Part shown: one piece after another, positions 35,497 to 45,661 of the stretch
How positions within the stretch are numbered: position 1 is the stretch's first letter
Layout: each line of letters begins with the position of its first letter
Assembly: GCF_014287815.1 (NCBI RefSeq)
Contig: NZ_JACOOQ010000003.1
Span: 1 to 64,000 of the forward strand
DNA: 64,000 nt
Direction: 5' to 3'
Origin: Clostridium lentum
GTDB lineage: Bacteria; Bacillota; Clostridia; Clostridiales; Clostridiaceae
Position numbers and translations under genes: made by a program
The notes under the pieces: generated by a model
Database searches by the model: none
The model's input: only the letters and a program-made list of their open reading frames with translations
What the model was told of the DNA's origin: nothing

Positions 35497-37086
35497 ATGG
35501 TTTACACTTCAGGAGAAAGAGTTAAAGAAATAGTGAAAATTTTTACTAAATATGGCTTAAGCTATATTGTAGATAAGAAAAATAAAAAAGATAAAAAATC
35601 TCCTGCTAATTTAAGAAAGGCATTTGAAGAGCTTGGACCTACTTTTATTAAAATAGGTCAAATATTAAGTACCAGATCTGATTTAATAGGTGAGGAGTAT
35701 ATTAGGGAATTATCTAAATTGCAGGATAAAGCAGCCATTGAGAGTTTTTCAGAATTTGAAGAAATTTTTAGAAATGAGTTTTCCCAGGAATTATTAGATA
35801 GTTTTCTTTATATAAATAAGGAGCCAATTGCATCTGCATCTATAGCGCAAGTATATTTTGGCGTATTAAATGATGGGCGTGAAGTGGTAATTAAAATTCA
35901 AAGACCTAATATTAAGGAAAGAATGTATATAGATCTAGATATACTTATTAGTTTAAGTGAGAAATATAATCATATTTTTAAGGAATCTGTTGTAAGTGTA
36001 AAGGATACGTTAATGGAAATAAGAAAATCAACGGTAAATGAGTTAGATTTTATTTCAGAAGCTAATAATATTAGAAAGTTTAGAGAACTAAACAAAGAAA
36101 GGAATTACATATATGCTCCATATGTAGTTAATGAGCTAAGTGGAGAGAAAGTCTTAACCTTAGAAAATATAAATGGATTTAAAATTAATGATATAAAGGC
36201 TATGGATGAATATGGATATGATAAGGATAATTTGGCAAGGGAACTGGCAATTTCTTATTTTAAGCAAGTGATGGAGGATGGATTTTTTCATGCAGACCCT
36301 CATCCTGGTAATATATTAATTAGCAATAGAAAGATATGCTTTATAGATTTTGGAATGGTAGGAGAGCTATCACATGAATTTATCTCGAGATTAAATAGCG
36401 TAATTATTGGATTGGTTATTGAAGATATTGATATAGTTGTGGATTTTATATTATATGCAGGTATACAGACAGGAACTGTAAAGAGAGAAATTTTATATGA
36501 AGATGTTGAATATTTATATAATAAATATTTTACTATTTCTATTAAAAATATAAAGCTATCAATAATATTAGAAGAAGTTATGGAGATTGCAAAAAAAAAT
36601 AATTTAAAGCTTCCCAGTGAGTTTACTATGCTTATTAGAAGTATGATAATTTTAGAAGGTATAATAGCAGAATTATCACCAGATGTTAATATTATTTCAC
36701 TAGTTATTTCTTATGTAAAAGATAATAGCAAAAACTATTTATTTAATAATATTAGTATGGAAGATTTATTTATCAAGTGGTATAAGGTTTCAAAGATACC
36801 AGAAAAGCTAGTGGAGCTAACTAATACCTTTACTAAAGGTAGGGCAAAAGTAAATCTAAAAATAGATAATAATAAATATATGGATGAATTTAATAAAATG
36901 ATTAATAGATTATCATTTTCTCTTATAATAGCAGGGATGATTGTAGGTTCATCCATAATTATAAATTCTAATCCAGGACCTAAAATTCATGGAGTATCTA
37001 TAATTGGATTAGTTGGATATTTAGTATCTGCTATTTTAGGGTTATGGCTTTTAATATCTATCATAATGTCAGGAAGTTTAAAATAG
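35497..37086 (+). CDS. ABC1/UbiB (AarF) family atypical kinase
   Basis: The 529-residue protein has the family motifs KxGQ-like FIKIGQILSTR, the A-rich loop ASASIAQVY, VIKIQRP with the ATP-binding Lys, HADPHPGNIL and IDFGMVGEL (metal-binding Asp). Two C-terminal membrane helices (about 475-527) anchor it. UbiB proteins act in ubiquinone synthesis or lipid handling in other bacteria; clostridia lack ubiquinone, so the role here is probably lipid-related (inference). Confidence 0.9.
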   Translation: MVYTSGERVKEIVKIFTKYGLSYIVDKKNKKDKKSPANLRKAFEELGPTFIKIGQILSTRSDLIGEEYIRELSKLQDKAAIESFSEFEEIFRNEFSQELLDSFLYINKEPIASASIAQVYFGVLNDGREVVIKIQRPNIKERMYIDLDILISLSEKYNHIFKESVVSVKDTLMEIRKSTVNELDFISEANNIRKFRELNKERNYIYAPYVVNELSGEKVLTLENINGFKINDIKAMDEYGYDKDNLARELAISYFKQVMEDGFFHADPHPGNILISNRKICFIDFGMVGELSHEFISRLNSVIIGLVIEDIDIVVDFILYAGIQTGTVKREILYEDVEYLYNKYFTISIKNIKLSIILEEVMEIAKKNNLKLPSEFTMLIRSMIILEGIIAELSPDVNIISLVISYVKDNSKNYLFNNISMEDLFIKWYKVSKIPEKLVELTNTFTKGRAKVNLKIDNNKYMDEFNKMINRLSFSLIIAGMIVGSSIIINSNPGPKIHGVSIIGLVGYLVSAILGLWLLISIIMSGSLK

Positions 37087-37234
37087 GAGCATTTGTTAAA
37101 TTAAATAATTATTTTAGAGATATTGCAAAACATAAATATAGATGTAATGATATTATTAATAACTTTTTATAAATAATATAAAAATGTAAGGAATACAACT
37201 AAATTAAGAGCAAAAAAATAAGGAGTAGATGAAA

Positions 37235-38026
37235 ATGGCACATGAAATTGATTATAAAATATATGGTAATGAAATGCAGTTTGTAGAAATAGAATTAGAT
37301 CCTAATGAAACTGCTGTTGCTGAAGCAGGAGCTATGATGATGATGGACAATAGTATTTCCATGGAGACAATATTTGGTGATGGAAGCAGTAAAAGTAATG
37401 GTGGTGGTTTTATAGGGAAGTTAGGTGGTGCAGCTAAGAGAGTAATAACAGGTGAGAGTTTATTTATGACTGCATTCACCAATAGAGGGTATGGAAAACA
37501 GAAGGTTTCTTTTGCAGCACCTTATCCAGGTAAGATAATTCCTATAAATTTAAGAGAGTTTGAGGGAAAAATTATCTGTCAGAAAGATGCTTTTTTATGT
37601 TGTGCAAAGGGAGTAAGTTTAGGCATTGCTTTCACTAAGAAAATAGGAGTAGGTTTTTTTGGTGGAGAAGGATTTATTCTACAAAAACTTGAAGGTGATG
37701 GATTAGCTTTTGTTCATGGTGGTGGAACTATTGTAAAAAAGACATTAATTCCAGGACAAGTATTAAAAGTAGATACAGGGTGTTTAGTGGCTATGACAAA
37801 GGATGTTAAATATGATATTCAATTTGTAGGTGGATTAAAGAACACATTATTTGGTGGAGAAGGGTTATTTTTCGCTACTTTAACAGGACCTGGTGATGTG
37901 TGGATACAAAGTTTGCCTTTTAGCAAACTTGCTGAGAAGGTTATTGCTGCTTCTCCACAGCTAGGAACACAATCTAAGGATGAAGGTAGTTTGCTTGGAG
38001 GCATAGGCAATTTGTTTGAACGATAA
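37235..38026 (+). CDS. AIM24/TIGR00266-family protein
   Basis: The 263-residue protein is a glycine-rich beta protein (MMMMDNSISMETIFGDGS, CAKGVSLGIAF, GGEGFILQKLEGDG, TGCLVAMT) matching the AIM24/TIGR00266 family. In bacteria its function is unknown. ATG 37235 lies nine bases after AGGAG; ATG 37229 in the same frame is only three bases after it. The gene is followed at once by a bidirectional terminator. Confidence 0.9.
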   Translation: MAHEIDYKIYGNEMQFVEIELDPNETAVAEAGAMMMMDNSISMETIFGDGSSKSNGGGFIGKLGGAAKRVITGESLFMTAFTNRGYGKQKVSFAAPYPGKIIPINLREFEGKIICQKDAFLCCAKGVSLGIAFTKKIGVGFFGGEGFILQKLEGDGLAFVHGGGTIVKKTLIPGQVLKVDTGCLVAMTKDVKYDIQFVGGLKNTLFGGEGLFFATLTGPGDVWIQSLPFSKLAEKVIAASPQLGTQSKDEGSLLGGIGNLFER

Positions 38027-38060
38027 AAAGAGGGATTCATTGCAATGAATTCCTCTTTTT
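38025..38060. terminator. Bidirectional terminator
   Basis: AAAAAGAGGgATTCATTG and CAATGAATtCCTCTTTTT form an almost perfect palindrome between two convergent genes. Confidence 0.88.
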
Positions 38061-38071
38061 AATTTATATAT

Positions 38072-39319
38072 TTATTGATTTTGTATGTTACATTGTCCGC
38101 CGTTAACACATTGTAAAGTTTCTTTAGCAAAGTCATGTCCAAAAGCAAATGCTTTTTCTAATTCATCTTCACTTGGTCTAAACATAACTCCAAGTGGTGC
38201 CACTGGAATATTGAATTTAAGTTGATTAAATCTTTGCTCAATATTTTTAAGTGCATCTCCGCTCCATCCATATGAACCAAAGCAACTTGCATGTAATCCT
38301 CTATGAATTACTGGATTTAATGATCCAAGTATAGTCCAAATTGGAGGAAGTGTATCAGCAAGTAAAGTAGGTGAGCCTATTAATAGTCCACTACATTTAT
38401 TAATTTCAGCAATAACTTCATTTATATCAGTGTAAACTAAGTCATACATTAGTACATCAACATTTTCTTCTAAAGCTTCAATACCTGCTTTAACTTTTTC
38501 AGCTAGCTCAGCAGTATAACCATAAGCACTTACATATGGAATAACTATGCTAGGTGTTTCTCTTTTTACTGGCTGGCTCCATTCTTTATATAATTCCATA
38601 TATTTTTCAATGTTAGCACCATCTAAAACCATACCATGTCCAGGACAAATAAATTTTATTGATAAATCTTTAATTTTATCTAAAGCCTTTAATACATAAG
38701 GTTTGAAAGGTCCCATTATCATTGAGAAATAGTAATTGTATGCTTCTATATAATCAGCTTCTTTTTCAGCTTCTAACTTGCTTTTAATAATACGTTCATC
38801 GCTGTAGTGAGCTCCAAATGAGTCACAAGTTATAAGAGTTTCATCTTCAATTACATATGAATACATTGTATCTGGCCAGTGTAATTGAGGTACACTTAAG
38901 AACTTAATTGTCTTATTTCCAAGTGAAATAGTTTCACCATCTTTAACAACTTTATTCTTGAAAGGTTTATTCATTATTTGTCCCATATATCTTATTGCAA
39001 GACTACTTCCAACAACAGTAGCATTAGGAGCAAATTCTAAAAGTTTTCCTACTGAACCAGCATGATCAGGTTCTGTATGATTTACCACTATATATGTTAT
39101 ATCTTCAGGTTTTACAACTGATTTTATTTTTTCTAAATGTTCATCAAAGAATTTTTCTTTTACTGTTTCAAATATGGCAACTCCATCAGTACCTTTTAAA
39201 ACATATGAATTATAAGTTGTACCAAACTTTGTCTCCATTATAATATCAAAAATTCTTAAGTTTGGATCTAAAGCTCCAACCCAAGTTAAATCAGGATTAA
39301 TACTTATTGTTTTACACAT
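38072..39319 (-). CDS. fprA: Flavodiiron protein (FprA-type O2/NO reductase)
   Basis: Reduces O2 to water (or NO to N2O) to protect the anaerobe. The 415-residue protein has a metallo-beta-lactamase-like diiron domain with H81-x-E83-x-D85-H86 (HTEPDHAG) and further His ligands, then a flavodoxin domain from about residue 255 (IPYVSAYGYTAELAEKV, FMN binding). ATG 39319 is preferred to GTG 39331 because GAGGTG lies about nine bases upstream. It diverges from the Crp/Fnr-type regulator, which may control it. Confidence 0.95.
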   Translation of the reverse strand: MCKTISINPDLTWVGALDPNLRIFDIIMETKFGTTYNSYVLKGTDGVAIFETVKEKFFDEHLEKIKSVVKPEDITYIVVNHTEPDHAGSVGKLLEFAPNATVVGSSLAIRYMGQIMNKPFKNKVVKDGETISLGNKTIKFLSVPQLHWPDTMYSYVIEDETLITCDSFGAHYSDERIIKSKLEAEKEADYIEAYNYYFSMIMGPFKPYVLKALDKIKDLSIKFICPGHGMVLDGANIEKYMELYKEWSQPVKRETPSIVIPYVSAYGYTAELAEKVKAGIEALEENVDVLMYDLVYTDINEVIAEINKCSGLLIGSPTLLADTLPPIWTILGSLNPVIHRGLHASCFGSYGWSGDALKNIEQRFNQLKFNIPVAPLGVMFRPSEDELEKAFAFGHDFAKETLQCVNGGQCNIQNQ

Positions 39320-39534
39320 GAATATAAGCACCTCTTCTATTTATAAAATTTTTATTTATATAATAATTATAATCTATGAATAACTATTGTCAACAACTGT
39401 TAAATTAATGAAATATTCAGATAATTTCAAAAATAGCAAATTTATTATACAGTAGAAATCATGCACTTTTAACAGTTATATTATTCCATAAAATCCATTT
39501 TTAAATTTTCCTAGTTTATTATTAAAAAGAAAGA

Positions 39535-39554
39535 TATAATGTGATTAAGTCACA
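39535..39554 (+). promoter_or_regulatory. -10 box and overlapping Crp/Fnr-like palindrome
   Basis: TATAAT (39535-39540) is directly followed by and shares a base with TGTGA-TTAAG-TCACA (39540-39554), a symmetric site resembling Crp/Fnr boxes but with five rather than six central bases. It is 46 bases before the regulator gene, at the expected transcription start, so binding should repress. Confidence 0.6.
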
Positions 39555-39599
39555 CAAAAAAAATGTTGAAAGATGTAAAGTAGTAAGTGAGGAATTAAA

Positions 39600-40280
39600 A
39601 TGTTAACTTATGTTAAGGATGTTAATGAAGAAAAGAGAAAAATAGATTTTCTTTATGAAGTATACCCTCTATTAAAAATTTTAGATGAAAAAAGCGATGG
39701 TATATTAAGTCAAAATGCTATTTTTAAGACTTTAAATATGGATCAATACCTATCTAATGATGGGGAAGGGTGTATGGGCTTTATTTTTATACTTAAAGGA
39801 CTTATAAAAATTCAAAGAATGAATGCTGGAGGAAAAGAAACAAATCTATATGATTTAAAGGAAGGCCAGCTTTGTAATGAATTATCTAATTGTTTTAAGG
39901 AAGAAGATAATTTAAATATCTGTGCAAGAGCACTTGTTGATTCAGAAATTTGTGTAATTCCTTGTGGAATTGCTAAAAGATATTTGAAGCAAGATATAAA
40001 ATTTTTAAGATATATGTATAATGACCTATATAGAAAACATCAAATTATTATTAGAGATAAAGAATCTAATAGGCATGAAAGTCTCGAAAAGAGATTAGTT
40101 AAGCTTTTAATGAGTAAGAGTTCTAAGAGTATTTATGCTACCCATAGTGAATTAGCTTTTGAGATTGATTCTACTAGAGAGGTTGTCAGCAGAAGCTTAA
40201 AGAAGATTGAAAAACAAGGATTCATTAAAATGCTTAGAGGAAAGATTCAGATATTAAAAGATTTAAATGAATTATTATAA
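39600..40280 (+). CDS. Crp/Fnr-family transcriptional regulator
   Basis: The 226-residue protein has an N-terminal cyclic-nucleotide-binding-like beta domain (about 20-130) and a C-terminal winged HTH (about 165-225; THSELAFEIDSTREVVSRSLKKIEKQGFI). No Fnr-type Cys cluster is present at the N terminus, so the effector is unknown. Placed between fprA and the PFOR gene, it may sense redox or oxidative stress. GTGAGG precedes the start. Confidence 0.88.
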   Translation: MLTYVKDVNEEKRKIDFLYEVYPLLKILDEKSDGILSQNAIFKTLNMDQYLSNDGEGCMGFIFILKGLIKIQRMNAGGKETNLYDLKEGQLCNELSNCFKEEDNLNICARALVDSEICVIPCGIAKRYLKQDIKFLRYMYNDLYRKHQIIIRDKESNRHESLEKRLVKLLMSKSSKSIYATHSELAFEIDSTREVVSRSLKKIEKQGFIKMLRGKIQILKDLNELL

Positions 40281-40425
40281 TAAATTTTCTTAAGATATTT
40301 ATATATAGTAAATTTCAATCTAATAATCTTATATAAAACACTAGAAAAAATAAAAACTAGAATGTATAATATTTATTAAAAGATAATTATTATTATTTAA
40401 CTAGTAGAAAAGGATGGTATTTATC

Positions 40426-43400
40426 ATGGCAAAGAAAATGATGACTATTGATGGAAATACTGCTGCTGCTTATGTTGCTTATGCATATACAGATGTTGCA
40501 GCTATATTCCCGATAACTCCTTCAACTACAATGGCAGAAATTGTAGATGAATGGGCAGCACAAGGAAAGAAAAATATATTTGGACAAACTGTTAATGTCG
40601 TTGAAATGCAATCAGAAGCAGGAGCTGCTGGAGCATTCCACGGTTCATTACAAGCAGGTGCATTAACTACTACATTTACTGCATCACAAGGTTTATTATT
40701 AATGCTTCCAAATATGTATAAGGTAGCAGGAGAATTATTACCAGGAGTATTCCACGTAAGTGCTAGAGCAATAGCTTCTCAAGCATTATCAATATTTGGT
40801 GATCATCAAGACGTTATGTCAGCAAGAATGACTGGATGTGTAATGCTTGCTGCTGGTTCAGTTCAAGAAGTAGCTGACTTAACTCCAGTATCACATCTTG
40901 CAGCAATTAAAGGAAGATTACCTTTCATTAATTTCTTTGATGGATTTAGAACATCACATGAAATTCAAAAAGTTGAAGTTTTAGATTATGAAGATTATGC
41001 AAGCTTAGTAGATACGGAAGCACTTCAAGAGTTTAGAAATAGAGCATTATCTCCAAATCATCCAGTGACAAGAGGAACAGCTCAAAACTCAGATATTTAC
41101 TTCCAAACAAGAGAAGCTTCAAATAAGTTTTACAATAATATAATACCTGTAGTTGAAGAGTATATGGGTAAAATGAGCGAGCTTACAGGAAGAAATTATG
41201 GATTATTTAATTACTATGGAGCAGAAGATGCTAAACATGTTATTGTTGCTATGGGATCAGTTACAGAAGCAATTGAAGAAACTATAGATGAATTAAATGC
41301 TAGAGGAGAAAAATATGGTTTAGTTAAGGTTCACTTATTTAGACCATTCTCAACTGAACATTTCTTAAAAGCTATACCAGCTACAGCAGAAAAGATTTGT
41401 GTAATGGATAGAACTAAAGAACCAGGTTCAATTGGTGAGCCTCTGTACTTAGATGTACGTACCGCATTCTATGAAAAAGAAAATAGACCAGTAATAGTTG
41501 GTGGACGTTATGGATTAGCTTCAAAAGATGTTACTCCAACACACATTAAAGCTATATTTGATAATCTTAAGAAAGAAGATGCTAAAAATAACTTCACTGT
41601 TGGTATCGAAGATGACGTTACAAACACTTCAATTCCAGTAGAGGATGAATTAAGAGTTTTAACTCCAGGAACAGTAAGATGTAAGTTCTGGGGATTAGGA
41701 TCAGATGGAACTGTTGGTGCTAATAAACAAGCAATTAAGATTATCGGTGAAAACACAGATAAATATGTACAAGCATATTTTGCATATGATTCAAAGAAAT
41801 CTGGTGGAGCTACTATGTCTCACTTAAGATTTGGTGATCAACCAATAAGATCAACTTACCTTATAGACGAAGCTGATTATATTGGATGTCACGTTCAAGC
41901 ATATGTAAATCAATATGATGTATTAAAAGGTCTTAGAAAAGGTGGAAATTTTGTATTAAACTGTATCTGGACTGAAGAAGAATTAGAAAGTAAATTACCA
42001 GCAAAAATGAAGAGATTCATTGCTGAAAATGAAATAAATTTATATACAATCAATGCTACTAAGATAGCTACTGAAATTGGTTTAGGTAGAAGAATCAATA
42101 TGATAATGCAATCAGCATTCTTTAAATTAGCTGAAATCATACCAGAAGATGAAGCTAAAGATTACTTAAAAGCTTCAATTAAAAAAGCTTATGGTAAAAA
42201 AGGTGACAAAGTTGTAAATATGAACTTTGAAGCTGTTGAAAGAGGTATGAATTCATTAGTTAAGATAAATGTTCCAGCTTCATGGAAAGATGCAGAAGAT
42301 TCAGAAGTTGTTGAAACTAAGAAAATTACTGATTTCGTTAAGAATATAATGAATCCAATGAACGCTCTTGAAGGTGATAAATTACCAGTAAGTGCATTCA
42401 ATGGAATTGAAGATGGTACATTCCCAGCTGGAACTGCAGCATATGAAAAGAGAGGAATTGCTTCAGAAGTACCAGAATGGGAAACTGCAAAATGTATTCA
42501 ATGTAACCAATGTGCTTTTGTTTGTCCACATGCATGTATTAGACCAGTTCTTGTAAGTGATGAAGAATTAGCTAATGCACCAGAAGGATTTGAAACTAAG
42601 AAAGCTACAGGAAAGACTTTAGCAGGATTAAACTACAGAATTCAAGTAAGTACATTAGACTGTACAGGATGTGCTAACTGTGTTGATATATGTCCAGCAC
42701 CAGGTAAGGCATTGAAAATGGAACCTCTTGCAACTCAAACAGAAAAGGAAATACCAAACTGGGATTTCGCAGTATCAGAAAAAGTTGCTTACAAAGGTGA
42801 TTTAACTCCAGGTAAGACAGTTAAAGATAGTCAATTTAAAACTCCACTTATAGAGTTCTCAGGAGCTTGTGCAGGTTGTGGTGAAACAGCATATATTAAG
42901 TTAGTTACTCAATTATTTGGAGAGAGAATGATGATTGCTAATGCAACTGGATGTTCATCAATTTGGGGTGGATCAGCACCTTCAACACCATACACAACTA
43001 ACCATGAAGGTAAGGGACCAGCTTGGGCTAACTCATTATTTGAAGATAATGCTGAATTTGGATATGGTATGTTCTTAGCTGTAAATCAAATGAGAAGCAA
43101 CATAGCTATGAATATGAAAGCTTTATTAGAAACTTCAATAGCTGAAGAATATAAAGAAACATTCAGAAATTGGATAGCTAATAAAGAAAATGGAGAGCTT
43201 TCAAAAGTTTATAGTGCAGAAGTTGAAGCTATATTAGATAACAATAATGTAGAAGATGCTAAAGCATTAGAATTATTAGCAGAAATAAATAACAGAAGAG
43301 ATTATTTAGTTAAGAGATCTCAATGGATTCTTGGAGGAGATGGATGGGCTTATGACATCGGATACGGTGGATTAGATCATGTACTAGCTTCAGGAGATAA

Positions 43401-43959
43401 CGTAAATGTTCTTGTATTCGATACAGAAATTTACTCTAATACAGGTGGACAAAGTTCTAAATCAACACCTATAGCAGCAATGGCTAAATTTGCAGCATCA
43501 GGTAAGAAGTCAGCTAAGAAAAACTTAGGTAGAATGATGATGTCTTATGGAAATGTTTATGTAGCACAAGTAGCTATAGGAGCAGATAAGAACCAAGTAG
43601 TTAAAGCTATGTTAGAAGCAGAAGCTCATGATGGACCATCAATCATCATTGCTTACTCAACTTGTATTAGCCATGGATTAAAGAAGGGAATGGGATTCTC
43701 TATAAGAAATATGGACGAAGCTGTTAAAGCTGGATACTGGCATTTATACAGATTCAATCCATCATTAAAAGAACAAGGAAAGAATCCATTTGTATTAGAT
43801 TCTAAAGAACCACAAGGAAGCTTCAAAGACTTCATAATGGATCAAGTAAGATACTCAGCAATTGCAAAGCAATATCCAGAAGAAGCTGAAGAATTATTTG
43901 CAATGGCAGAAGCAGATGCTAAGAGAAAGTATGAAGAATACAAAAAATTAGCAGAATAA
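40426..43959 (+). CDS. nifJ: Pyruvate:ferredoxin (flavodoxin) oxidoreductase
   Basis: Oxidises pyruvate to acetyl-CoA and CO2 and reduces ferredoxin, a core step of clostridial fermentation. The 1177-residue homodimer-type enzyme carries the pyruvate-binding N-terminal domain (FPITPSTTMAE), two 4Fe-4S clusters in CIQCNQCAFVCPHAC and CTGCANCVDICPAPG, the third cluster Cys from ACAGCGET onwards, and the TPP site GDGWAYDIGYGG. ATG 40426 is chosen; ATG 40414 in the same frame overlaps the AAAAGGA site. Strong codon bias fits high expression. Confidence 0.97.
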   Translation: MAKKMMTIDGNTAAAYVAYAYTDVAAIFPITPSTTMAEIVDEWAAQGKKNIFGQTVNVVEMQSEAGAAGAFHGSLQAGALTTTFTASQGLLLMLPNMYKVAGELLPGVFHVSARAIASQALSIFGDHQDVMSARMTGCVMLAAGSVQEVADLTPVSHLAAIKGRLPFINFFDGFRTSHEIQKVEVLDYEDYASLVDTEALQEFRNRALSPNHPVTRGTAQNSDIYFQTREASNKFYNNIIPVVEEYMGKMSELTGRNYGLFNYYGAEDAKHVIVAMGSVTEAIEETIDELNARGEKYGLVKVHLFRPFSTEHFLKAIPATAEKICVMDRTKEPGSIGEPLYLDVRTAFYEKENRPVIVGGRYGLASKDVTPTHIKAIFDNLKKEDAKNNFTVGIEDDVTNTSIPVEDELRVLTPGTVRCKFWGLGSDGTVGANKQAIKIIGENTDKYVQAYFAYDSKKSGGATMSHLRFGDQPIRSTYLIDEADYIGCHVQAYVNQYDVLKGLRKGGNFVLNCIWTEEELESKLPAKMKRFIAENEINLYTINATKIATEIGLGRRINMIMQSAFFKLAEIIPEDEAKDYLKASIKKAYGKKGDKVVNMNFEAVERGMNSLVKINVPASWKDAEDSEVVETKKITDFVKNIMNPMNALEGDKLPVSAFNGIEDGTFPAGTAAYEKRGIASEVPEWETAKCIQCNQCAFVCPHACIRPVLVSDEELANAPEGFETKKATGKTLAGLNYRIQVSTLDCTGCANCVDICPAPGKALKMEPLATQTEKEIPNWDFAVSEKVAYKGDLTPGKTVKDSQFKTPLIEFSGACAGCGETAYIKLVTQLFGERMMIANATGCSSIWGGSAPSTPYTTNHEGKGPAWANSLFEDNAEFGYGMFLAVNQMRSNIAMNMKALLETSIAEEYKETFRNWIANKENGELSKVYSAEVEAILDNNNVEDAKALELLAEINNRRDYLVKRSQWILGGDGWAYDIGYGGLDHVLASGDNVNVLVFDTEIYSNTGGQSSKSTPIAAMAKFAASGKKSAKKNLGRMMMSYGNVYVAQVAIGADKNQVVKAMLEAEAHDGPSIIIAYSTCISHGLKKGMGFSIRNMDEAVKAGYWHLYRFNPSLKEQGKNPFVLDSKEPQGSFKDFIMDQVRYSAIAKQYPEEAEELFAMAEADAKRKYEEYKKLAE

Positions 43960-44019
43960 TAGTTTTTTAAACTTAATATAAAATAAGTAGCACTACTTCT
44001 AATAACACAACAAAAAATG

Positions 44020-44056
44020 GGCTGTATCAAAAAGATTGATACAGCCTACTTTTTTA
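44020..44056. terminator. Terminator after nifJ
   Basis: GGCTGTATCAA - AAAGA - TTGATACAGCC followed by TACTTTTTT. It also overlaps the end of the gene on the other strand. Confidence 0.88.
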
Positions 44057-44554
44057 TGCATCTATATTATCCCAAAGTTTAGATAAAGATTTTATATTTT
44101 TTTCAAGAGAATTAATATATAAATTAAAGTCAAGCTCATTCATCTTTATAAAATGAGTATTTTTTATATGATCTTTTATACCAATTTTGAAATCATTAGT
44201 TACATAAAATGTAAATTTATTTTTTGTTACTGAATCAATTAAAATAATTGGTATTTCTTTTTGAAAAAGCATCATTTCTAAATGTTCTTTATGGGTGTTA
44301 AGAGAATAATTAAACCATTTACCATATAATAATCTATCATTATCAGCAAATTTAAATAATAAAAGCAAAGCTGCTTTATCATGAGAAAAATAAGATATGT
44401 TTTTTAGCGAGATAGTCATACTATTTTTTATATAACTTATAGTATTACTGTCGATATTTAATAAAAAAGAAGAAAGGAGTTGGTTATTTTCAAATTTACA
44501 AATATAATTCTTAAAGTTGTCCATATTATTTTCTTTAAAAGATAGAAAATCCAT
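44054..44554 (-). CDS. Unrecognised protein
   Basis: The 166-residue soluble protein is rich in Asn, Lys, Phe and Ile, with no signal peptide, membrane helix or motif I recognise. GGGGGA lies before the ATG, and it shares a terminator with the convergent nifJ. Nothing around it suggests a role. Confidence 0.6.
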   Translation of the reverse strand: MDFLSFKENNMDNFKNYICKFENNQLLSSFLLNIDSNTISYIKNSMTISLKNISYFSHDKAALLLLFKFADNDRLLYGKWFNYSLNTHKEHLEMMLFQKEIPIILIDSVTKNKFTFYVTNDFKIGIKDHIKNTHFIKMNELDFNLYINSLEKNIKSLSKLWDNIDA

Positions 44555-44713
44555 AATATTCCCCCATACAAATGAATTTTAAAACTATTTAAATTATACT
44601 TTTAAATGATATATAAGTTAATAAGTTGGTTTGTGTTAAAATAATTAAATTATACCAATATAGATATTATAAATTATATGGTATAATAAATATAAAAATT
44701 TTAGAGGTAATAT

Positions 44714-45559
44714 ATGTATTTTTTGATAAGTTTAGGAGCCATAATTACAAGTGCTATATTATTTTGTGAAAATAATAATATAGTTGTAAGTAGGGTTAAA
44801 ATAAATAAGAAAGTAAAAAATTCAATAAAAATAGTACAATTGTCTGATTTACATAGTAAGGAATTTGGAAAGGATAATAAAAAATTACTAAATAAGGTTT
44901 TAAATGAGAATCCAGATTTAATTTTATTAACAGGTGATCTTATTGATTGTACTTCAATAAGATATAAAGAAATAATAAACTTTATATCAAAGATGAGTGA
45001 AAAAATTCCTACATACTATATACCTGGAAATCATGAAACTAGAGCAGAAAAATATAAAGAAATAATTAAAAAGTTAAGAAAAAATAATGTCAATGTATTG
45101 TTAAATGAAATAAGAACCATAAATATTAATAGAAATAAAGTTAATATATTAGGATTAGTTGAAGAACAAGGTTCATCGGAGGCTTATATTAAAAGGGCAA
45201 AAGGGGAATTTGAGTATAAAGATTATTCTATTATTTTTAATGAATTTTGTAAATTGCCTGGAATAAAGATTGTTTTAAGTCATTATCCAGAAAATTTTAA
45301 AGCCATAGGTGATAAATCATATTATAAATATAAATTTGATTTAATGTTTTCGGGGCATGCTCATGGAGGTCAATTTAGAATTCCTCTAATTGGAGGGTTA
45401 TATGCACCAGCACAAGGGATTTTTCCTAAGTATACAGCAGGTATTCATAAAGGCATAAAAAATAATCTTATAATAAGTAGAGGTCTTGGAAATAGTGGAT
45501 TTCCACTAAGATTATTTAATAAACCAGAAATAGTAGTGGTTACTATAGAAAACATATAA
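44714..45559 (+). CDS. Metallophosphoesterase (YkuE-like)
   Basis: The 281-residue protein has an N-terminal hydrophobic segment (1-19) and the calcineurin-type motifs QLSDLH, LTGDLID, PGNHE, LSHYPE and FSGHAHGGQ in order. These bind two metals and hydrolyse phosphoesters; related proteins act near the membrane on phospholipid or nucleotide substrates. AGAGGTAAT precedes the ATG. The substrate is unknown. Confidence 0.9.
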   Translation: MYFLISLGAIITSAILFCENNNIVVSRVKINKKVKNSIKIVQLSDLHSKEFGKDNKKLLNKVLNENPDLILLTGDLIDCTSIRYKEIINFISKMSEKIPTYYIPGNHETRAEKYKEIIKKLRKNNVNVLLNEIRTININRNKVNILGLVEEQGSSEAYIKRAKGEFEYKDYSIIFNEFCKLPGIKIVLSHYPENFKAIGDKSYYKYKFDLMFSGHAHGGQFRIPLIGGLYAPAQGIFPKYTAGIHKGIKNNLIISRGLGNSGFPLRLFNKPEIVVVTIENI

Positions 45560-45585
45560 TAAAATTTAAAATTTAAATAATATTA

Positions 45586-45613
45586 TTGACAATTAGTTAA
45601 GAAAGATTATAAT
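45586..45613 (+). promoter_or_regulatory. Promoter of the copper operon
   Basis: Consensus TTGACA (45586-45591), 16 bases, consensus TATAAT (45608-45613). Confidence 0.85.
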
Positions 45614-45624
45614 AAAAATACAAA

Positions 45625-45644
45625 TACCCCCTAGGGGAGGGGTA
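45625..45644 (+). promoter_or_regulatory. CsoR operator
   Basis: TACCCC-N8-GGGGTA with CCCCCTAGGGG inside is a classic CsoR box. It covers the start of transcription, so apo-CsoR blocks the operon until copper binds. Confidence 0.85.
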
Positions 45645-45661
45645 ATATAGGAGGAAGATTA

